DNA of 64,000 nucleotides from Streptomyces sp. F001 (GCF_004187715.1 NZ_QZWF01000001.1:1426001-1490000), one strand, 5' to 3'; positions 1 to 8,911 are shown, numbered from the stretch's first letter. Notes: generated by a model not told the origin, from the letters alone. Translations and numbers: made by a program.

Positions 1-654
1 GGCCACCGTGACCTGGCCCTCGCCGTTGCCTCCGGGGCGAGCGGGGCGACCACGGTCTCCGCGACCGCGCTGCTGGCGGCGCTGGCCGGAGTGCGGGTCT
101 TCGCCACCGGCGGGCTCGGCGGGGTGCACCGGCAGTGGACGGTGACGCAGGACGAGTCCGCCGACCTGGGCCTGCTGGCGCGCACGCGGATCACGGTGGT
201 GTGCGCGGGGGTGAAGTCGATCCTGGACGTACCGGCGACTCTGCAGCGGCTGGAGACACTGGGCGTCGCGGTGGCCGGGTACGGCACGGACCGTTTCCCC
301 GGCTTCTACCTCTCCGACTCGGGACACCCGGTGGACTGGACCCTGGACAGCCCGCAGCAGGTGGCGGAGGTCATGCGGGCCCAGGACACGCTCGGTGTCC
401 CGGACTCGGCGCTGATCGTGGCCAACCCCGTTCCGGAGGCGGAGCAACTGGATCCCGGGCTGCACGCACGTGTGCTCACCGACGCGCTGCGGGCCTGCGA
501 GGAGGAGGGAGTCAGCGGCCAGGCCGTCACACCGTTCCTGCTCGACCATCTGGTACGACACACCGACGGTGCCTCGCTGCGGGCCAACCTGGCCGCAGTA
601 CGCGGCAACGTACGGCTGGCGGGGCGGATCGCGGCGGCCTGGGCCGGCGCGTGA
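1..654 (+). CDS. psuG: Pseudouridine-5'-phosphate glycosidase, 5' truncated by the window edge
   Basis: The reading frame is open from base 1, so the N-terminal part (roughly 90 of about 300 residues) lies outside the window. Visible sequence includes the family segment around 'RVFATGGLGGVHR', followed by 'CAGVKSILDVPATLQRLE' and 'GYGTDRFPGFYLSDSG', all characteristic of PsuG. The family cleaves the C-glycosidic bond of pseudouridine 5'-phosphate to uracil and ribose 5-phosphate in the cytosol. The stop overlaps the GTG start of a PfkB-type kinase by 4 bp, the usual pairing of glycosidase with pseudouridine kinase. Confidence 0.93.
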   Translation, partial: GHRDLALAVASGASGATTVSATALLAALAGVRVFATGGLGGVHRQWTVTQDESADLGLLARTRITVVCAGVKSILDVPATLQRLETLGVAVAGYGTDRFPGFYLSDSGHPVDWTLDSPQQVAEVMRAQDTLGVPDSALIVANPVPEAEQLDPGLHARVLTDALRACEEEGVSGQAVTPFLLDHLVRHTDGASLRANLAAVRGNVRLAGRIAAAWAGA

Positions 655-1607
655 GCGGCTCGGGGACGCCGGGGCAGGGGGCCGCTTCGACTCGCCGGGG
701 TTCCCCGAGCGGTGCGCTGCTGGTGGTCGGGGACGTGGTGACGGACGTCGTTGCCCGGCATCGAGGGCCTCTGGCCGCGGGCACCGACACAGCCGCCGTG
801 ATCCGGACGGTGCCTGGTGGCGCGGGCGCCAATGTGGCCTGCTGGGCTGCCCATTGGGGTTGCGCGGAGGTGCGGCTGCTCGGGCGGGTGGGGAAGGACG
901 CGGCGGATTGGCACGAGCGGGAGCTGGCCGCCGCCGGAGTGCGGTCACGTCTGGTCATCGATCCGCAGGCGCCGACCGGGACGGTGATCTGCCTCGTCGA
1001 CACAGGCGCTTCGGCAGAGCGGACGTTCCTCACCGACAGCGGTGCCTCGCTGCGTCTCGAGCCCGGTGACTGGTCGGACACCTTGCTCGACGGCGTCGCA
1101 TGGCTGCATCTGTCCGGCTATCTGCTCTTCTCCGAGCAGAGCTGTGCGCTGGCGGCGCTGGCCCTGGCATCGGCACGCGCACGTGGGGTGCCGGTGAGTC
1201 TGGATCCGGCGTCGGCCGGTTTCCTCGTGGAGCTGGGCGTCGACCGTTTCCTTGCGTCGGTCGAAGGGGTGGAGGTCCTGCTGCCCAGCCGGGACGAGGC
1301 GTGCCTGCTCACCGGGTTGCCGGATGCGGCGGACGCGGTGGCGAAACTGAGCCGCCACGTCCCGCTGGTGGTCGCCAAGCAGGGGGCGGACGGGGCTCTG
1401 GTCGCCCGCTCCGGGACCGTGCACAGTCGGGTGCCCGCCGCACCCGCGAGGCCCTTGGACACCACCGGCGCCGGCGACGCGTTCACGGGCGCGTTCCTCA
1501 CCGCCCTCCTCGCAGGCGCCGAGCCCGAGGCCGCGGCGGCGGACGGGTGTCTGGCGGGTGCGCGGGCGGTCGAACAGGTGGGCGGCAGGCCTCCGGTGAG
1601 CAGCTGA
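651..1607 (+). CDS. psuK: PfkB-family carbohydrate kinase, probable pseudouridine kinase
   Basis: About 318 residues from a GTG that overlaps the psuG stop (GTGA). The open frame extends upstream to 135, but that part is antiparallel shadow over psuG, so 651 is preferred. It has the glycine-rich substrate segment 'PGGAGANVACWAAHWG' near residue 50 and the PfkB signature 'DTTGAGDAFTGAFL' near residue 270, which carries the catalytic Asp. Translational coupling to psuG suggests that it phosphorylates pseudouridine to feed PsuG. Specificity is inferred from context, since other ribokinase-family substrates are possible. Confidence 0.85.
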   Translation: MSGSGTPGQGAASTRRGSPSGALLVVGDVVTDVVARHRGPLAAGTDTAAVIRTVPGGAGANVACWAAHWGCAEVRLLGRVGKDAADWHERELAAAGVRSRLVIDPQAPTGTVICLVDTGASAERTFLTDSGASLRLEPGDWSDTLLDGVAWLHLSGYLLFSEQSCALAALALASARARGVPVSLDPASAGFLVELGVDRFLASVEGVEVLLPSRDEACLLTGLPDAADAVAKLSRHVPLVVAKQGADGALVARSGTVHSRVPAAPARPLDTTGAGDAFTGAFLTALLAGAEPEAAAADGCLAGARAVEQVGGRPPVSS

Positions 1608-2135
1608 CAGCAGGCAGAACGGCGAGCCTGGTCCGCCTTGTCGACCGCCTCCTGGGTGCGGCAGTTCCCCTCACGTCCACCCCTTGCGTCCCACGCCGAA
1701 ATCATCGGAACCGCGGCAAGATCCATGGTGTCGGAGGGTGGTGAGGGCCTCGGAGCGCGCTCCCGCCCCGGACTGCCGGTTGTCCAGGAGAGACCCGTCC
1801 ATTGACGTCATACCGAGATCATCCCATTTATCCGACTTGCCGGGAGGGGGCGACGCTCCGGCACGACGGGAGGTCCACGATGAGGTGGACGAGGTGGACG
1901 AGGTATCGGGCGCCGGGCGCATCGAGACGGGCGGTCGGCCCCGTGCCGACGCCAGGTGGCGTAATTCCCGCCACGGGACCGCCACAGGCCCCACGGGCCA
2001 ACTCTCGTTGTCCACAGGCCGGAACCAAGCGGAACCCGTGGTTTCCACAGGCTTACCCGCCGCTCACGCGGCCCTGGCACACTGGCGCGACAGGCGCAGG
2101 ATGCGGCGCGAGGGGATCCGGGCAAGGAGATCCAG
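1608..2135. other. 528-bp intergenic region upstream of corA
   Basis: No convincing gene. Open frames here have no recognisable family. Noted: a short in-phase 9-bp repeat ('gaggtggac' units) near 1879-1900, a perfect match to the Streptomyces DnaA-box sequence TTGTCCACA at 2008-2016, and a degenerate copy at 2041-2049. The corA promoter presumably lies in the last 200 bp, but no -35/-10 pair stood out. Confidence 0.5.
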
Positions 2136-3263
2136 ATGTCCATGGCAGGGAATCTGCGGAAGGTCACGAGCCTCGGCACGGTCGACGGCCTCCGCAAGGT
2201 GGCTCGGCTGGCCCGGCGGCGCAGGCGTGTCGACCTGAGCCACCCCGCGCGATCCCCGCTGGGTTCCTCGGTGGTCAACTGCGTGGCGTACGAGGAAGGG
2301 GGCCGCGTCCCCGTCGGCGGCGACCTGGTCGACACGGTGGAGCGGGTGCGCAAGAGCGGTGACGGTTTCGTCTGGCTCGGTCTCCACGAGCCGACGAACC
2401 AGGAGTTCGCCGGCATCGCCGAGCTGTTCGACCTGCATCCGCTGGCCGTCGAGGACGCGATCGAGGCACATCAGCGCCCGAAGGTCGAGCGGTACGGCGA
2501 GACGCTGTTCGCGGTGTTCAAGACGGTCTGCTACGTCGAGCACGAGGAACTCACGGCCACGAGCGAGGTGGTGAACACCGGCGAGATCATGGTGTTCGTC
2601 GGCCAGGACTTCGTGATCAGTGTGCGGCACGGACGGCACGGTTCGCTGGGCCCGCTGCGCGAGGAACTGGAGGCGGAGCCCGGCCAGCTCGCCAAGGGGC
2701 CGTCCGCGGTGCTGCATGCGATCGCGGACCATGTGGTCGACGACTACCTCAACGTCATCGACTCGGTACAGGCCGACATCGAGCACGTCGAGACGGATGT
2801 CTTCGCGGAGAACGGCGCGCGAGCGGATCCCGGCCGCATCTATCAGCTCAAGCGTGAACTCCTGGAGCTGAAGCGTGCGGTGGTCCCACTCGGCCGTCCG
2901 CTCGCGGATCTCGCCAACCGGCCGATCCGGGTGGTGGAACCGGAGATACAGGCCTACTTCCGCGACGTGTCCGACCACCTGCAGCGGGCCACGGAGCAGA
3001 TAGCCGCCTTCGACGAGCTGCTCAACTCGATCCTGCAGGCCCACCTCGCCCAGGTGACGGTGGCGCAGAACGAGGACATGCGGAAGATCACGGCATGGGC
3101 CGCGATCGTCGCGGTGCCGACGATGGTCTGCGGGCTCTACGGAATGAACTTCGACCACATGCCGGAGCTCCACTGGCGATACGGCTACGGCATGGTCATC
3201 GGCGTCATATCCCTCGTCTGCCTGGTGCTCTACCGCGGTTTCCGGCGCAACGGCTGGCTCTGA
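2136..3263 (+). CDS. corA: CorA-family magnesium/cobalt transporter
   Basis: 375 residues with the CorA architecture: a long cytoplasmic alpha/beta and helical domain, then two C-terminal membrane helices. The diagnostic 'YGMNF' motif sits at about residues 335-339, between 'AAIVAVPTMVCGL' and the last helix, and the protein ends with a basic tail (RGFRRNGWL). CorA pentamers conduct Mg2+ (and Co2+/Ni2+) across the cytoplasmic membrane. It appears to be a single-gene unit, convergent with the CBS-domain gene. Exact ion preference cannot be read from sequence. Confidence 0.93.
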   Translation: MSMAGNLRKVTSLGTVDGLRKVARLARRRRRVDLSHPARSPLGSSVVNCVAYEEGGRVPVGGDLVDTVERVRKSGDGFVWLGLHEPTNQEFAGIAELFDLHPLAVEDAIEAHQRPKVERYGETLFAVFKTVCYVEHEELTATSEVVNTGEIMVFVGQDFVISVRHGRHGSLGPLREELEAEPGQLAKGPSAVLHAIADHVVDDYLNVIDSVQADIEHVETDVFAENGARADPGRIYQLKRELLELKRAVVPLGRPLADLANRPIRVVEPEIQAYFRDVSDHLQRATEQIAAFDELLNSILQAHLAQVTVAQNEDMRKITAWAAIVAVPTMVCGLYGMNFDHMPELHWRYGYGMVIGVISLVCLVLYRGFRRNGWL

Positions 3264-3320
3264 GCGGGCCCGTGATGCGCGCCGGACGGGGCCGCGGTGC
3301 CGGCGAGGCGGGGCAACGGG

Positions 3321-3749
3321 TCAGCGGGCCGTGCTCCTGGCGTAGACCCGCTCGGCCCAGGCGCCGATCTGGTCCTCCGTCAGATGCTGGGCCAGGTCGG
3401 CCTCGCTGATCATGCCGACCAGTCGCTTGTTCTCGATGACGGGCAGACGGCGGATCTGGTGGTCCTCCATCTCCTGGAGCACCTCGCTGACATCGGCGCC
3501 GGCGTCGATCCAGCGCGGCGTGCCCTTGGCCATCTCGCCCGCCGTGACCTTGGACGGGTCGTGACCCATGGCCACACAGCCGACCACGATGTCCCGGTCG
3601 GTGAGGATGCCGCAGAGCCGTTCGTTCGCGTCGCTGATGGGCAGGGCTCCGACGTTGAGCTCACGCATCAGCTGGGCGGCACGGTCCAGGGTCTCGTGGG
3701 CGGGGATCCACTGGGCACCACGGTGCATGATTTCTCCGGCGGTGGTCAT
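3321..3749 (-). CDS. CBS-domain-pair protein
   Basis: 142 residues from the ATG at 3749, preceded by a GGGAGGTACC ribosome-binding site. A longer open frame to 3791 lacks such a site. Two CBS modules fill almost the whole protein: the first contains 'GALPISDANERLCGILTDRDIVV', the second 'IRRLPVIENKRLVGMISEADLAQ'. Stand-alone CBS pairs bind adenine nucleotides and regulate partners. The partner cannot be inferred from the neighbours. Confidence 0.9.
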   Translation of the reverse strand: MTTAGEIMHRGAQWIPAHETLDRAAQLMRELNVGALPISDANERLCGILTDRDIVVGCVAMGHDPSKVTAGEMAKGTPRWIDAGADVSEVLQEMEDHQIRRLPVIENKRLVGMISEADLAQHLTEDQIGAWAERVYARSTAR

Positions 3750-3909
3750 GGGTACCTCCCGGTGCCGGACGGCCGGCGCGGCGCAGGACACACCGCTAGT
3801 CCCGGCGCCCTACATTCTCGCCGGGTCGCGCGGCGCACGCACCCGGAACTCCGGCAGCCGGAGCGGGCACGGGGAGGCGCTCACGGAGGGGATGGATCAC
3901 GTACTCCGC

Positions 3910-4542
3910 TCAGCCGTTCCAGGCCGGGCGGCGCGGATCGTCGAGGCGTACCAGGAGGTCGGCCGTGCCGGCGGGATCGGTCTCGTGCTCGTAGCGCTCG
4001 AACGCGGGAAGGGTCCAGTGCTCGGGCTCGGGCGTACGGCGGCGCAGGGCGCCCGGCGACAGGAAGAGGTGAACTGTCAGATCGAAGGGGAACCAGTGGC
4101 GCAGGAGAAGGGGACCGTGCAGCAACAGGAGACCGCCGGGAGGGAGCTGGACGTACGGGCTGCGGGTGGCGCGGTCGGTGACCGGGTCCAGGAGATCGGG
4201 CAGGACACGCCCGTCGCCACCGGGTTCGAGAGGGCCGAAGACCTCGCGCCACAGTGCGCCTGTGTCGAACCAGCCGTCGTAGTAGGCGTCCACGTCCTGG
4301 TGGCCGTGCTCCAGCCGGAGGGAGGCGGGGCGCAGGAAGCCCTCCGTGCCGACGACCAGCGACGGGCGGCCGCGCATACGCAGCGCCTCGTGGACGCGCT
4401 CGGCGAGGTCTCCGGGCCGGGCCGCCGGGGCACCGTCGAAGGCGATCCGCGGCCAGGGACCACCGTCGGTCGGCTCCAGGTCGAGCAGGCGCTCGGCGAG
4501 GCGGTCGCCGAGCCGGTCCCAGGTGATCGCTTCGAGTCGCAC
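3910..4542 (-). CDS. Uridine-kinase-like protein with degenerate P-loop
   Basis: 210 residues from a GTG at 4542 (VRLEAITWDRL...). The open frame extends upstream, but this start matches related streptomycete proteins as I remember them. The nucleoside-kinase-like fold is suggested by a strand leading into 'IAFDGAPAARPGDLAERV', then 'DAYYDGWFDTGALWREVFGPL' and a C-terminal 'RRRTPEPEHWTLPAFERYE'. The P-loop position reads GAPAARPGDL and lacks the GK[ST] lysine needed for normal ATP phosphate binding, so catalytic activity is doubtful. Databases usually label this family uridine kinase. Confidence 0.75.
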   Translation of the reverse strand: MRLEAITWDRLGDRLAERLLDLEPTDGGPWPRIAFDGAPAARPGDLAERVHEALRMRGRPSLVVGTEGFLRPASLRLEHGHQDVDAYYDGWFDTGALWREVFGPLEPGGDGRVLPDLLDPVTDRATRSPYVQLPPGGLLLLHGPLLLRHWFPFDLTVHLFLSPGALRRRTPEPEHWTLPAFERYEHETDPAGTADLLVRLDDPRRPAWNG

Positions 4543-4739
4543 AGGGCCATGATGCCGCGCGCTGCCGAAAGCACCGATGGCCGGGCGCCGGGCTCTCGGT
4601 GCGGTCGGCGGCGGAGAGTCGCGAGTGAGCCCAGGTGCGGGGAGACGGGTGAGGTGAGGTGCGGTACGAGGTCGGCGGTACGGCGTAGATCCCGGGGGTC
4701 CGCGGGCATGAAGCGGACATGGCGGATCATGAAGCGAAT

Positions 4740-5441
4740 ATGACGGACAAGGCAGTGCCCGTGACTCCTTCGTCCCGCACCGGACTCGTCGCCATCCAGC
4801 CCCTGAAGAAGAAGCGCTGTGCCGCGTGCCGGCGGGGACCGCTGTCGCTGCTCGTCCTGGAGGAGGGCGTGCCACGGTGCCTCGACTGTGCCGACCTCGG
4901 GCACCTGGTGTTCCTGCCGCGCGGGGACACCGCCCTGACCCGCAGGGCGCGCGAGGAGAGCACGCTGTCGGTGATCGTCATGCGGTTCAACCGGCGCAAG
5001 AGCCGGTACGAGCGTCAGGGCGTCCTCGTCGAGGAGGAGGGGCTCGCCCGGGCCGAGGAGCGGTGTCTGGCGGACGCGGAGGCGCGACGGCGGCGCCGGG
5101 CGAGGGACGCGCAGCGCAGGGCGGTCGAGGACGACCGGTTCACGGAGGCGTTCGCGGCGGAGATCCTGCGGCTGTTTCCCAGGTGTCCGGCTGAGCGGGC
5201 GCGGGCGATCGCCGCGCACGCGTCCGTGCGGGGCAGCGGGCGGGTGGGCCGAGAGCGCGGCGGCGGGCTCACCGAGGGGGGGTGACATCGGCGGTCGTGG
5301 CGGCCGTACGGCATGTGGACACGCCGTACGACCAGCTGCTGATGAACGGGGTGGCGAGGTACGAGGCACGGCGGCGGACAGCGGCGGCGGTGGACGGTGC
5401 TGCGGGAGTGGCGGGAGGCGGCGTCCGGCTTTCCGCAGTAG
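4740..5441 (+). CDS. DUF2293 protein, interrupted by two compensating one-base shifts
   Basis: The N-terminal part (ATG 4740; an alternative in-frame ATG lies at 4719) holds a CxxC...CxxC zinc-ribbon-like segment ('CAACRRGPLSLLVLEEG', then 'CLDCADLGH') and runs to a stop at 5283-5285. The conserved family continuation 'VVAAVRHVDTPYDQLLMNG' lies in the -1 frame from about 5282, and the last segment 'VLREWREAASGFPQ' returns to the original frame, ending at 5441. The first shift falls in a 7-G run (5276-5282), the second near the GG at 5396-5397. Together they restore frame, so one intact gene is probably present. Function of DUF2293 is unknown; the Arg-rich helical middle and zinc ribbon suggest nucleic-acid binding. 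Confidence 0.8.
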
Positions 5442-5614
5442 TCGCAGCCGTTCCAGCCATGGGCAGGTGGCGGCGCCGGCAGCGGATCGGCGTACGGCAC
5501 CCACCCCTCCCCCGGCTCGGCCGGCCTCACATGGCCCGCCCCAGCCTGGACGCTCGCGTATGTGGGCGCGGCGATGGGGCATGGTCCGGGTTCTCGTGCG
5601 GACATTCACTGGTG

Positions 5615-5656
5615 GTGAGCAGTGAGCAGTGAGCGGTGAGCGGTGAGTCGTGATCA
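5615..5656 (+). repeat. Six tandem heptamers (GTGAGCA-type)
   Basis: Direct repeats of 7 bp: gtgagca twice, gtgagcg twice, gtgagtc, gtgatca. They lie in the 264-bp gap between the DUF2293 gene and the DUF1772 gene, about 50 bp upstream of the latter's start. Confidence 0.85.
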
Positions 5657-5705
5657 AGGATGGGCTGGGCGCGGGCCCGGTCCGAAGTGGGAGATGAGGG
5701 GCAAC

Positions 5706-6185
5706 ATGATCAATGGGCCGTACTTCGTGCTGACGGTGCTGGGAGTGCTCGGGACGGGCCTGGTGGCCGGGGTCTTCTGCGCCTTCTCGACGTTCGTGAT
5801 GCGAGGACTCGCCGCGCTGCCGCCCGCACAGGGCGTGGCCGCGATGAAGGCGATCAACGTGACGGCCGTGCAACCGGCTTTCATGATCGTGTTCCTGGGG
5901 TCGGCGCTGCTGTGCGCGGTGATCGCCGTGGTGACGTTGGTGGTCTGGCCGGAGGAGGGGGCGGTGGAGGTGCTGCTGGGCAGCGCGCTGTATCTGATCG
6001 GCTCGTTCGGCGTGACCGTGGTCGCGAACGTGCCGCGCAACAACGCGCTGCTCGAGCTGGACGCGGGGACACCGGAGGCAGCCGCGTACTGGCCCACGTA
6101 TGTCAGGGAGTGGACGGCGTGGAACCACGTCCGCATGATCGCCTCGGCTGCCGCGGCGGTGCTGTACGTGCTGGGGCTCACGTGA
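5706..6185 (+). CDS. DUF1772 (anthrone-oxygenase-like) membrane protein
   Basis: 159 residues with four hydrophobic helices: an N-terminal 'YFVLTVLGVLGTGLVAGVF', one near residue 60 ('FMIVFLGSALLCAVIAVVTL'), one near residue 95 and a C-terminal 'ASAAAAVLYVLGL'. The 'NVPRNNALL' loop and 'WNHVRM' near the end are typical of DUF1772. The ATG at 5706 follows a purine-rich 'gatgaggggc'. Some fungal relatives oxidise anthrones, but no substrate can be assigned here. It lies 150 bp upstream of gltD without obvious functional linkage. Confidence 0.85.
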   Translation: MINGPYFVLTVLGVLGTGLVAGVFCAFSTFVMRGLAALPPAQGVAAMKAINVTAVQPAFMIVFLGSALLCAVIAVVTLVVWPEEGAVEVLLGSALYLIGSFGVTVVANVPRNNALLELDAGTPEAAAYWPTYVREWTAWNHVRMIASAAAAVLYVLGLT

Positions 6186-6335
6186 CGACGCCCGCGAGGT
6201 CGGAAGGCTCCCGGTCAACCCGCCAGAAAGCGCTGTCCCACGCTCTGCACCCGTGGCCGACGGGACGTATCGTGGCCGAAAGAGCGCCGCCCGAAGACGC
6301 ACGGCCTGTCGTACGCGTACGCAAGGAAAACGGCC

Positions 6336-7823
6336 ATGGGCGATCCCAAGGGTTTTATGACCACCCCCCGCGAGGAATGGCCCCGCCGGCCCGTCGAGGA
6401 GCGGGTGCGGGACTGGAACGAGGTCTATGTCCCGGGGGCGCTGCTGCCCATCATCAACAAGCAGGCCGACCGCTGCATGGACTGCGGCATCCCGTTCTGC
6501 CACGAGGCCTGCCCGCTGGGCAATCTGATCCCGGAGTGGAACGATCTGGTCTCCCGCGACGACTGGCGGGCGGCGAGCGACCGGCTGCACGCCACCAACA
6601 ACTTTCCTGAGTTCACGGGTCGGTTGTGCCCGGCGCCGTGCGAGGCGGGTTGTGTGCTCACCATCAACCAGCCGGCGGTCACGATCAAGAACGTCGAGTG
6701 CGCGATAGCCGACCGGGCCTGGGAAGAGGGTTTCGCGCCGCCGCGGCCGCCCGAGCGGCTCAGCGGGCGGACGGTCGCGGTCATCGGGTCGGGGCCCACC
6801 GGACTTGCCGCGGCTCAGCAGCTGACCCGGGCGGGCCACACCGTGGCGGTGTACGAGAAGGACGACCGGCTCGGCGGGCTGATGCGGTACGGCATCCCGG
6901 CGTTCAAGATGGAGAAGCACCATCTGGAGCGGCGGCTGGAGCAGATGCGGGCAGAGGGGACCAAGTTCCGTACGTCGACGGTGATCGGGCGGGACATCGG
7001 GGCAGCGGAGTTGCGGGCGCGCTACGACGCCGTGGTGATCGCGACCGGGGCGACCGCGTGGCGTGAACTTCCCGTTCCGGGGCGGGGGTTGGCCGGTATC
7101 CATCAGGCCATGGAGTATCTGCCGCTGGCCAACCGGGTGTGCGAGGGGGATCTGGAGGTCTCCCCGCTGTCCGCCGTCGGCAAGCATGTCGTGATCGTCG
7201 GTGGTGGTGACACGGGAGCAGACTGTCTCGGCACGGCCGTACGCGAGCGTGCCGCCTCCGTCACACAGCTGGACATCTACGCCCAGCCCGGCGCCGAGCG
7301 CGACGAGGACGCCGAGCCCTGGCCGACGTATCCGAAGATCTACCGGCTGTCGGCCGCGCACGAGGAGGCCGGTGCTCTGCGGACCGCGCCGGCGGCGGAC
7401 GCCGACGCCCGGTTGTTCGCGGCGTCGACGCTCCGCTTCACCGGTGACGCCGACGGACATGTGCGGTCGTTGCACCTCGTCGAGGTGGACGCGCAGCGAC
7501 GCCCGGTGCCGGGCACCGGGCGGGTACTCCCGGTCGACCTCGTGCTGCTGGCGCTCGGTTTCTCCGGGCCCGACCGGGCGGACGGCCTCATCGACCAGCT
7601 GGAACTGGCGTTGGAGCCGCGCGGCACGATCGCACGGGATGCCGGATTCGCGACCAACGTCCCGGGCGTGTTCGCCGCCGGAGACGCCGCGCGCGGGCAG
7701 TCGCTGATCGTGTGGGCGATCGCGGAGGGGCGGGCGGTGGCGGCGGCCGTCGACCGCCATCTGACGGGGAGTTCACAGCTGCCGGCGCCCATAGGGCCGT
7801 ATGACCGGCCCATGAGGGTCTAG
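6336..7823 (+). CDS. gltD: Glutamate synthase small subunit
   Basis: 495 residues, full length for GltD. The N-terminal domain has the Fe-S cysteine motifs (CMDCGIPFCHEACPLGN near residues 47-63, and 'RLCPAPCEAGC'). The FAD Rossmann motif 'VAVIGSGPTGLAAAQQL' is near residue 148 and the NADPH motif 'VVIVGGGDTGADCLGTA' near residue 287. It delivers NADPH electrons to the large subunit GltB for glutamate formation from glutamine and 2-oxoglutarate. gltB is usually adjacent in streptomycetes, but none is present on either side here. A strong inverted repeat follows the stop by 3 bp. Confidence 0.93.
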   Translation: MGDPKGFMTTPREEWPRRPVEERVRDWNEVYVPGALLPIINKQADRCMDCGIPFCHEACPLGNLIPEWNDLVSRDDWRAASDRLHATNNFPEFTGRLCPAPCEAGCVLTINQPAVTIKNVECAIADRAWEEGFAPPRPPERLSGRTVAVIGSGPTGLAAAQQLTRAGHTVAVYEKDDRLGGLMRYGIPAFKMEKHHLERRLEQMRAEGTKFRTSTVIGRDIGAAELRARYDAVVIATGATAWRELPVPGRGLAGIHQAMEYLPLANRVCEGDLEVSPLSAVGKHVVIVGGGDTGADCLGTAVRERAASVTQLDIYAQPGAERDEDAEPWPTYPKIYRLSAAHEEAGALRTAPAADADARLFAASTLRFTGDADGHVRSLHLVEVDAQRRPVPGTGRVLPVDLVLLALGFSGPDRADGLIDQLELALEPRGTIARDAGFATNVPGVFAAGDAARGQSLIVWAIAEGRAVAAAVDRHLTGSSQLPAPIGPYDRPMRV

Positions 7824-7826
7824 GCC

Positions 7827-7878
7827 TGTCGTCAAATTCCCGCCTGCCTGGCGGGCGGACGACGGGAATTTGACGACA
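7827..7878 (+). terminator. gltD transcription terminator
   Basis: A perfect 16-bp inverted repeat (tgtcgtcaaattcccg at 7827-7842 and its complement at 7863-7878) around a 20-nt GC-rich loop, beginning 3 bp after the gltD stop. There is no long T tract, which is usual for streptomycete terminators. Confidence 0.8.
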
Positions 7879-8020
7879 GAGCCTGGTGCCGCGGCACCAG
7901 CTCGGCGCTGGACGCGCTGTGCGGGTGCCGCCGCGGTGAACGACGCCCAAAGCCCGCCCGGCGCCCCGAGCCCGAAGTCCCGTCGGCCTCACCCCCACAG
8001 CCCAGCCCTGGTCGGCAGCC

Positions 8021-8833
8021 CTACGGCTTGCGCCCCACCGCCCCGTACCCGGGAATGACCCCGTCGTCCTGCCCCGGCACCGGCTCCCCCAGCTCCGGAT
8101 GCCACTCGTGGACCACGGAGACCCCCGGTTCGACCAGTTCCAGTCCGTCGAAGAACCGGGCGAACTCGGCGCGGGAGCGGAGGGCCAGGGTGACGCCCGC
8201 GGCCTTCAGTTTCGCGGTTGCCGCCGCCGACTCCTCTGGCGTGAAGTCGGCGGTGGCGTGGGTCATCATCAGGTAGCTGCCGGAGGGCAGTTCGGACAGC
8301 AGGCCGGCGACCAGCTCGTGCGCGCCGTCCTCGTCGGAGACGAAGTGCAGCAGCGCGACGAGGGAGAGCGCCACGGGCCGGCCCAGGTCCAGGACCTTCC
8401 TGGCCCCCTCGATGATGGCGGCCGGATCCCGCACATCGGCCTGCAGATACTCGGTCACGCCCTCGGGCGTGCTGCGCAGCAGGGCCGCCGCGTGGGCCAG
8501 CACGATCGGGTCGTTGTCGCAGTAGACCACGCGCGCGTCGGGCGCGATGGCCTGGGCGACCTGGTGCAGGTTCGGCTCGGTCGGGATGCCGGTGCCGATG
8601 TCCAGGAACTGCCGTACGCCGTTCCCGGCCAGCCAGCGGGTGGCCCGGTGCATGAAGGCACGGTTGACGCGCGCCATGACCGGCACGCGCGGGTCGAGGG
8701 CCAGCATCTGCTTGCCCATCTCCTCGTCGACCGGGTAGTTGTCCTTGCCGCCGAGGTACCAGTCGTACATGCGCGCGGGATGCGGCTTGCTGGTGTCGAT
8801 CTGGATGGCGCCGGTGGGGTCCTGCCCGGTCAT
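8021..8833 (-). CDS. DUF574-family SAM-dependent methyltransferase
   Basis: 270 residues. The N-terminal 'HPARMYDWYLGGKDNYPVD' is the hallmark of the streptomycete S-adenosyl methyltransferase family (DUF574, Methyltransf_19). The SAM-binding 'FLDIGTGIPTEPNLHQVAQ' is near residue 79 and 'VVYCDNDPIVLAHA' near residue 105, whose acidic residue would contact the ribose. Members are numerous in Streptomyces and often sit beside DUF397/XRE regulator genes, as here. No substrate is known for most. Confidence 0.92.
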   Translation of the reverse strand: MTGQDPTGAIQIDTSKPHPARMYDWYLGGKDNYPVDEEMGKQMLALDPRVPVMARVNRAFMHRATRWLAGNGVRQFLDIGTGIPTEPNLHQVAQAIAPDARVVYCDNDPIVLAHAAALLRSTPEGVTEYLQADVRDPAAIIEGARKVLDLGRPVALSLVALLHFVSDEDGAHELVAGLLSELPSGSYLMMTHATADFTPEESAAATAKLKAAGVTLALRSRAEFARFFDGLELVEPGVSVVHEWHPELGEPVPGQDDGVIPGYGAVGRKP

Positions 8834-8911
8834 GAGCCACTCCGTAAGCGTCGAATGCGATAGGTGATCAATTCACTGCTCAAATCGGTACTCTTCATCA
8901 GTCAGATCGCT

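Noticed and set aside
4077..7760. A 1227-codon open frame on the minus strand
   Set aside because: It lies antisense to DUF2293, DUF1772 and gltD, has no family motif, and is explained by high GC suppressing stop codons.
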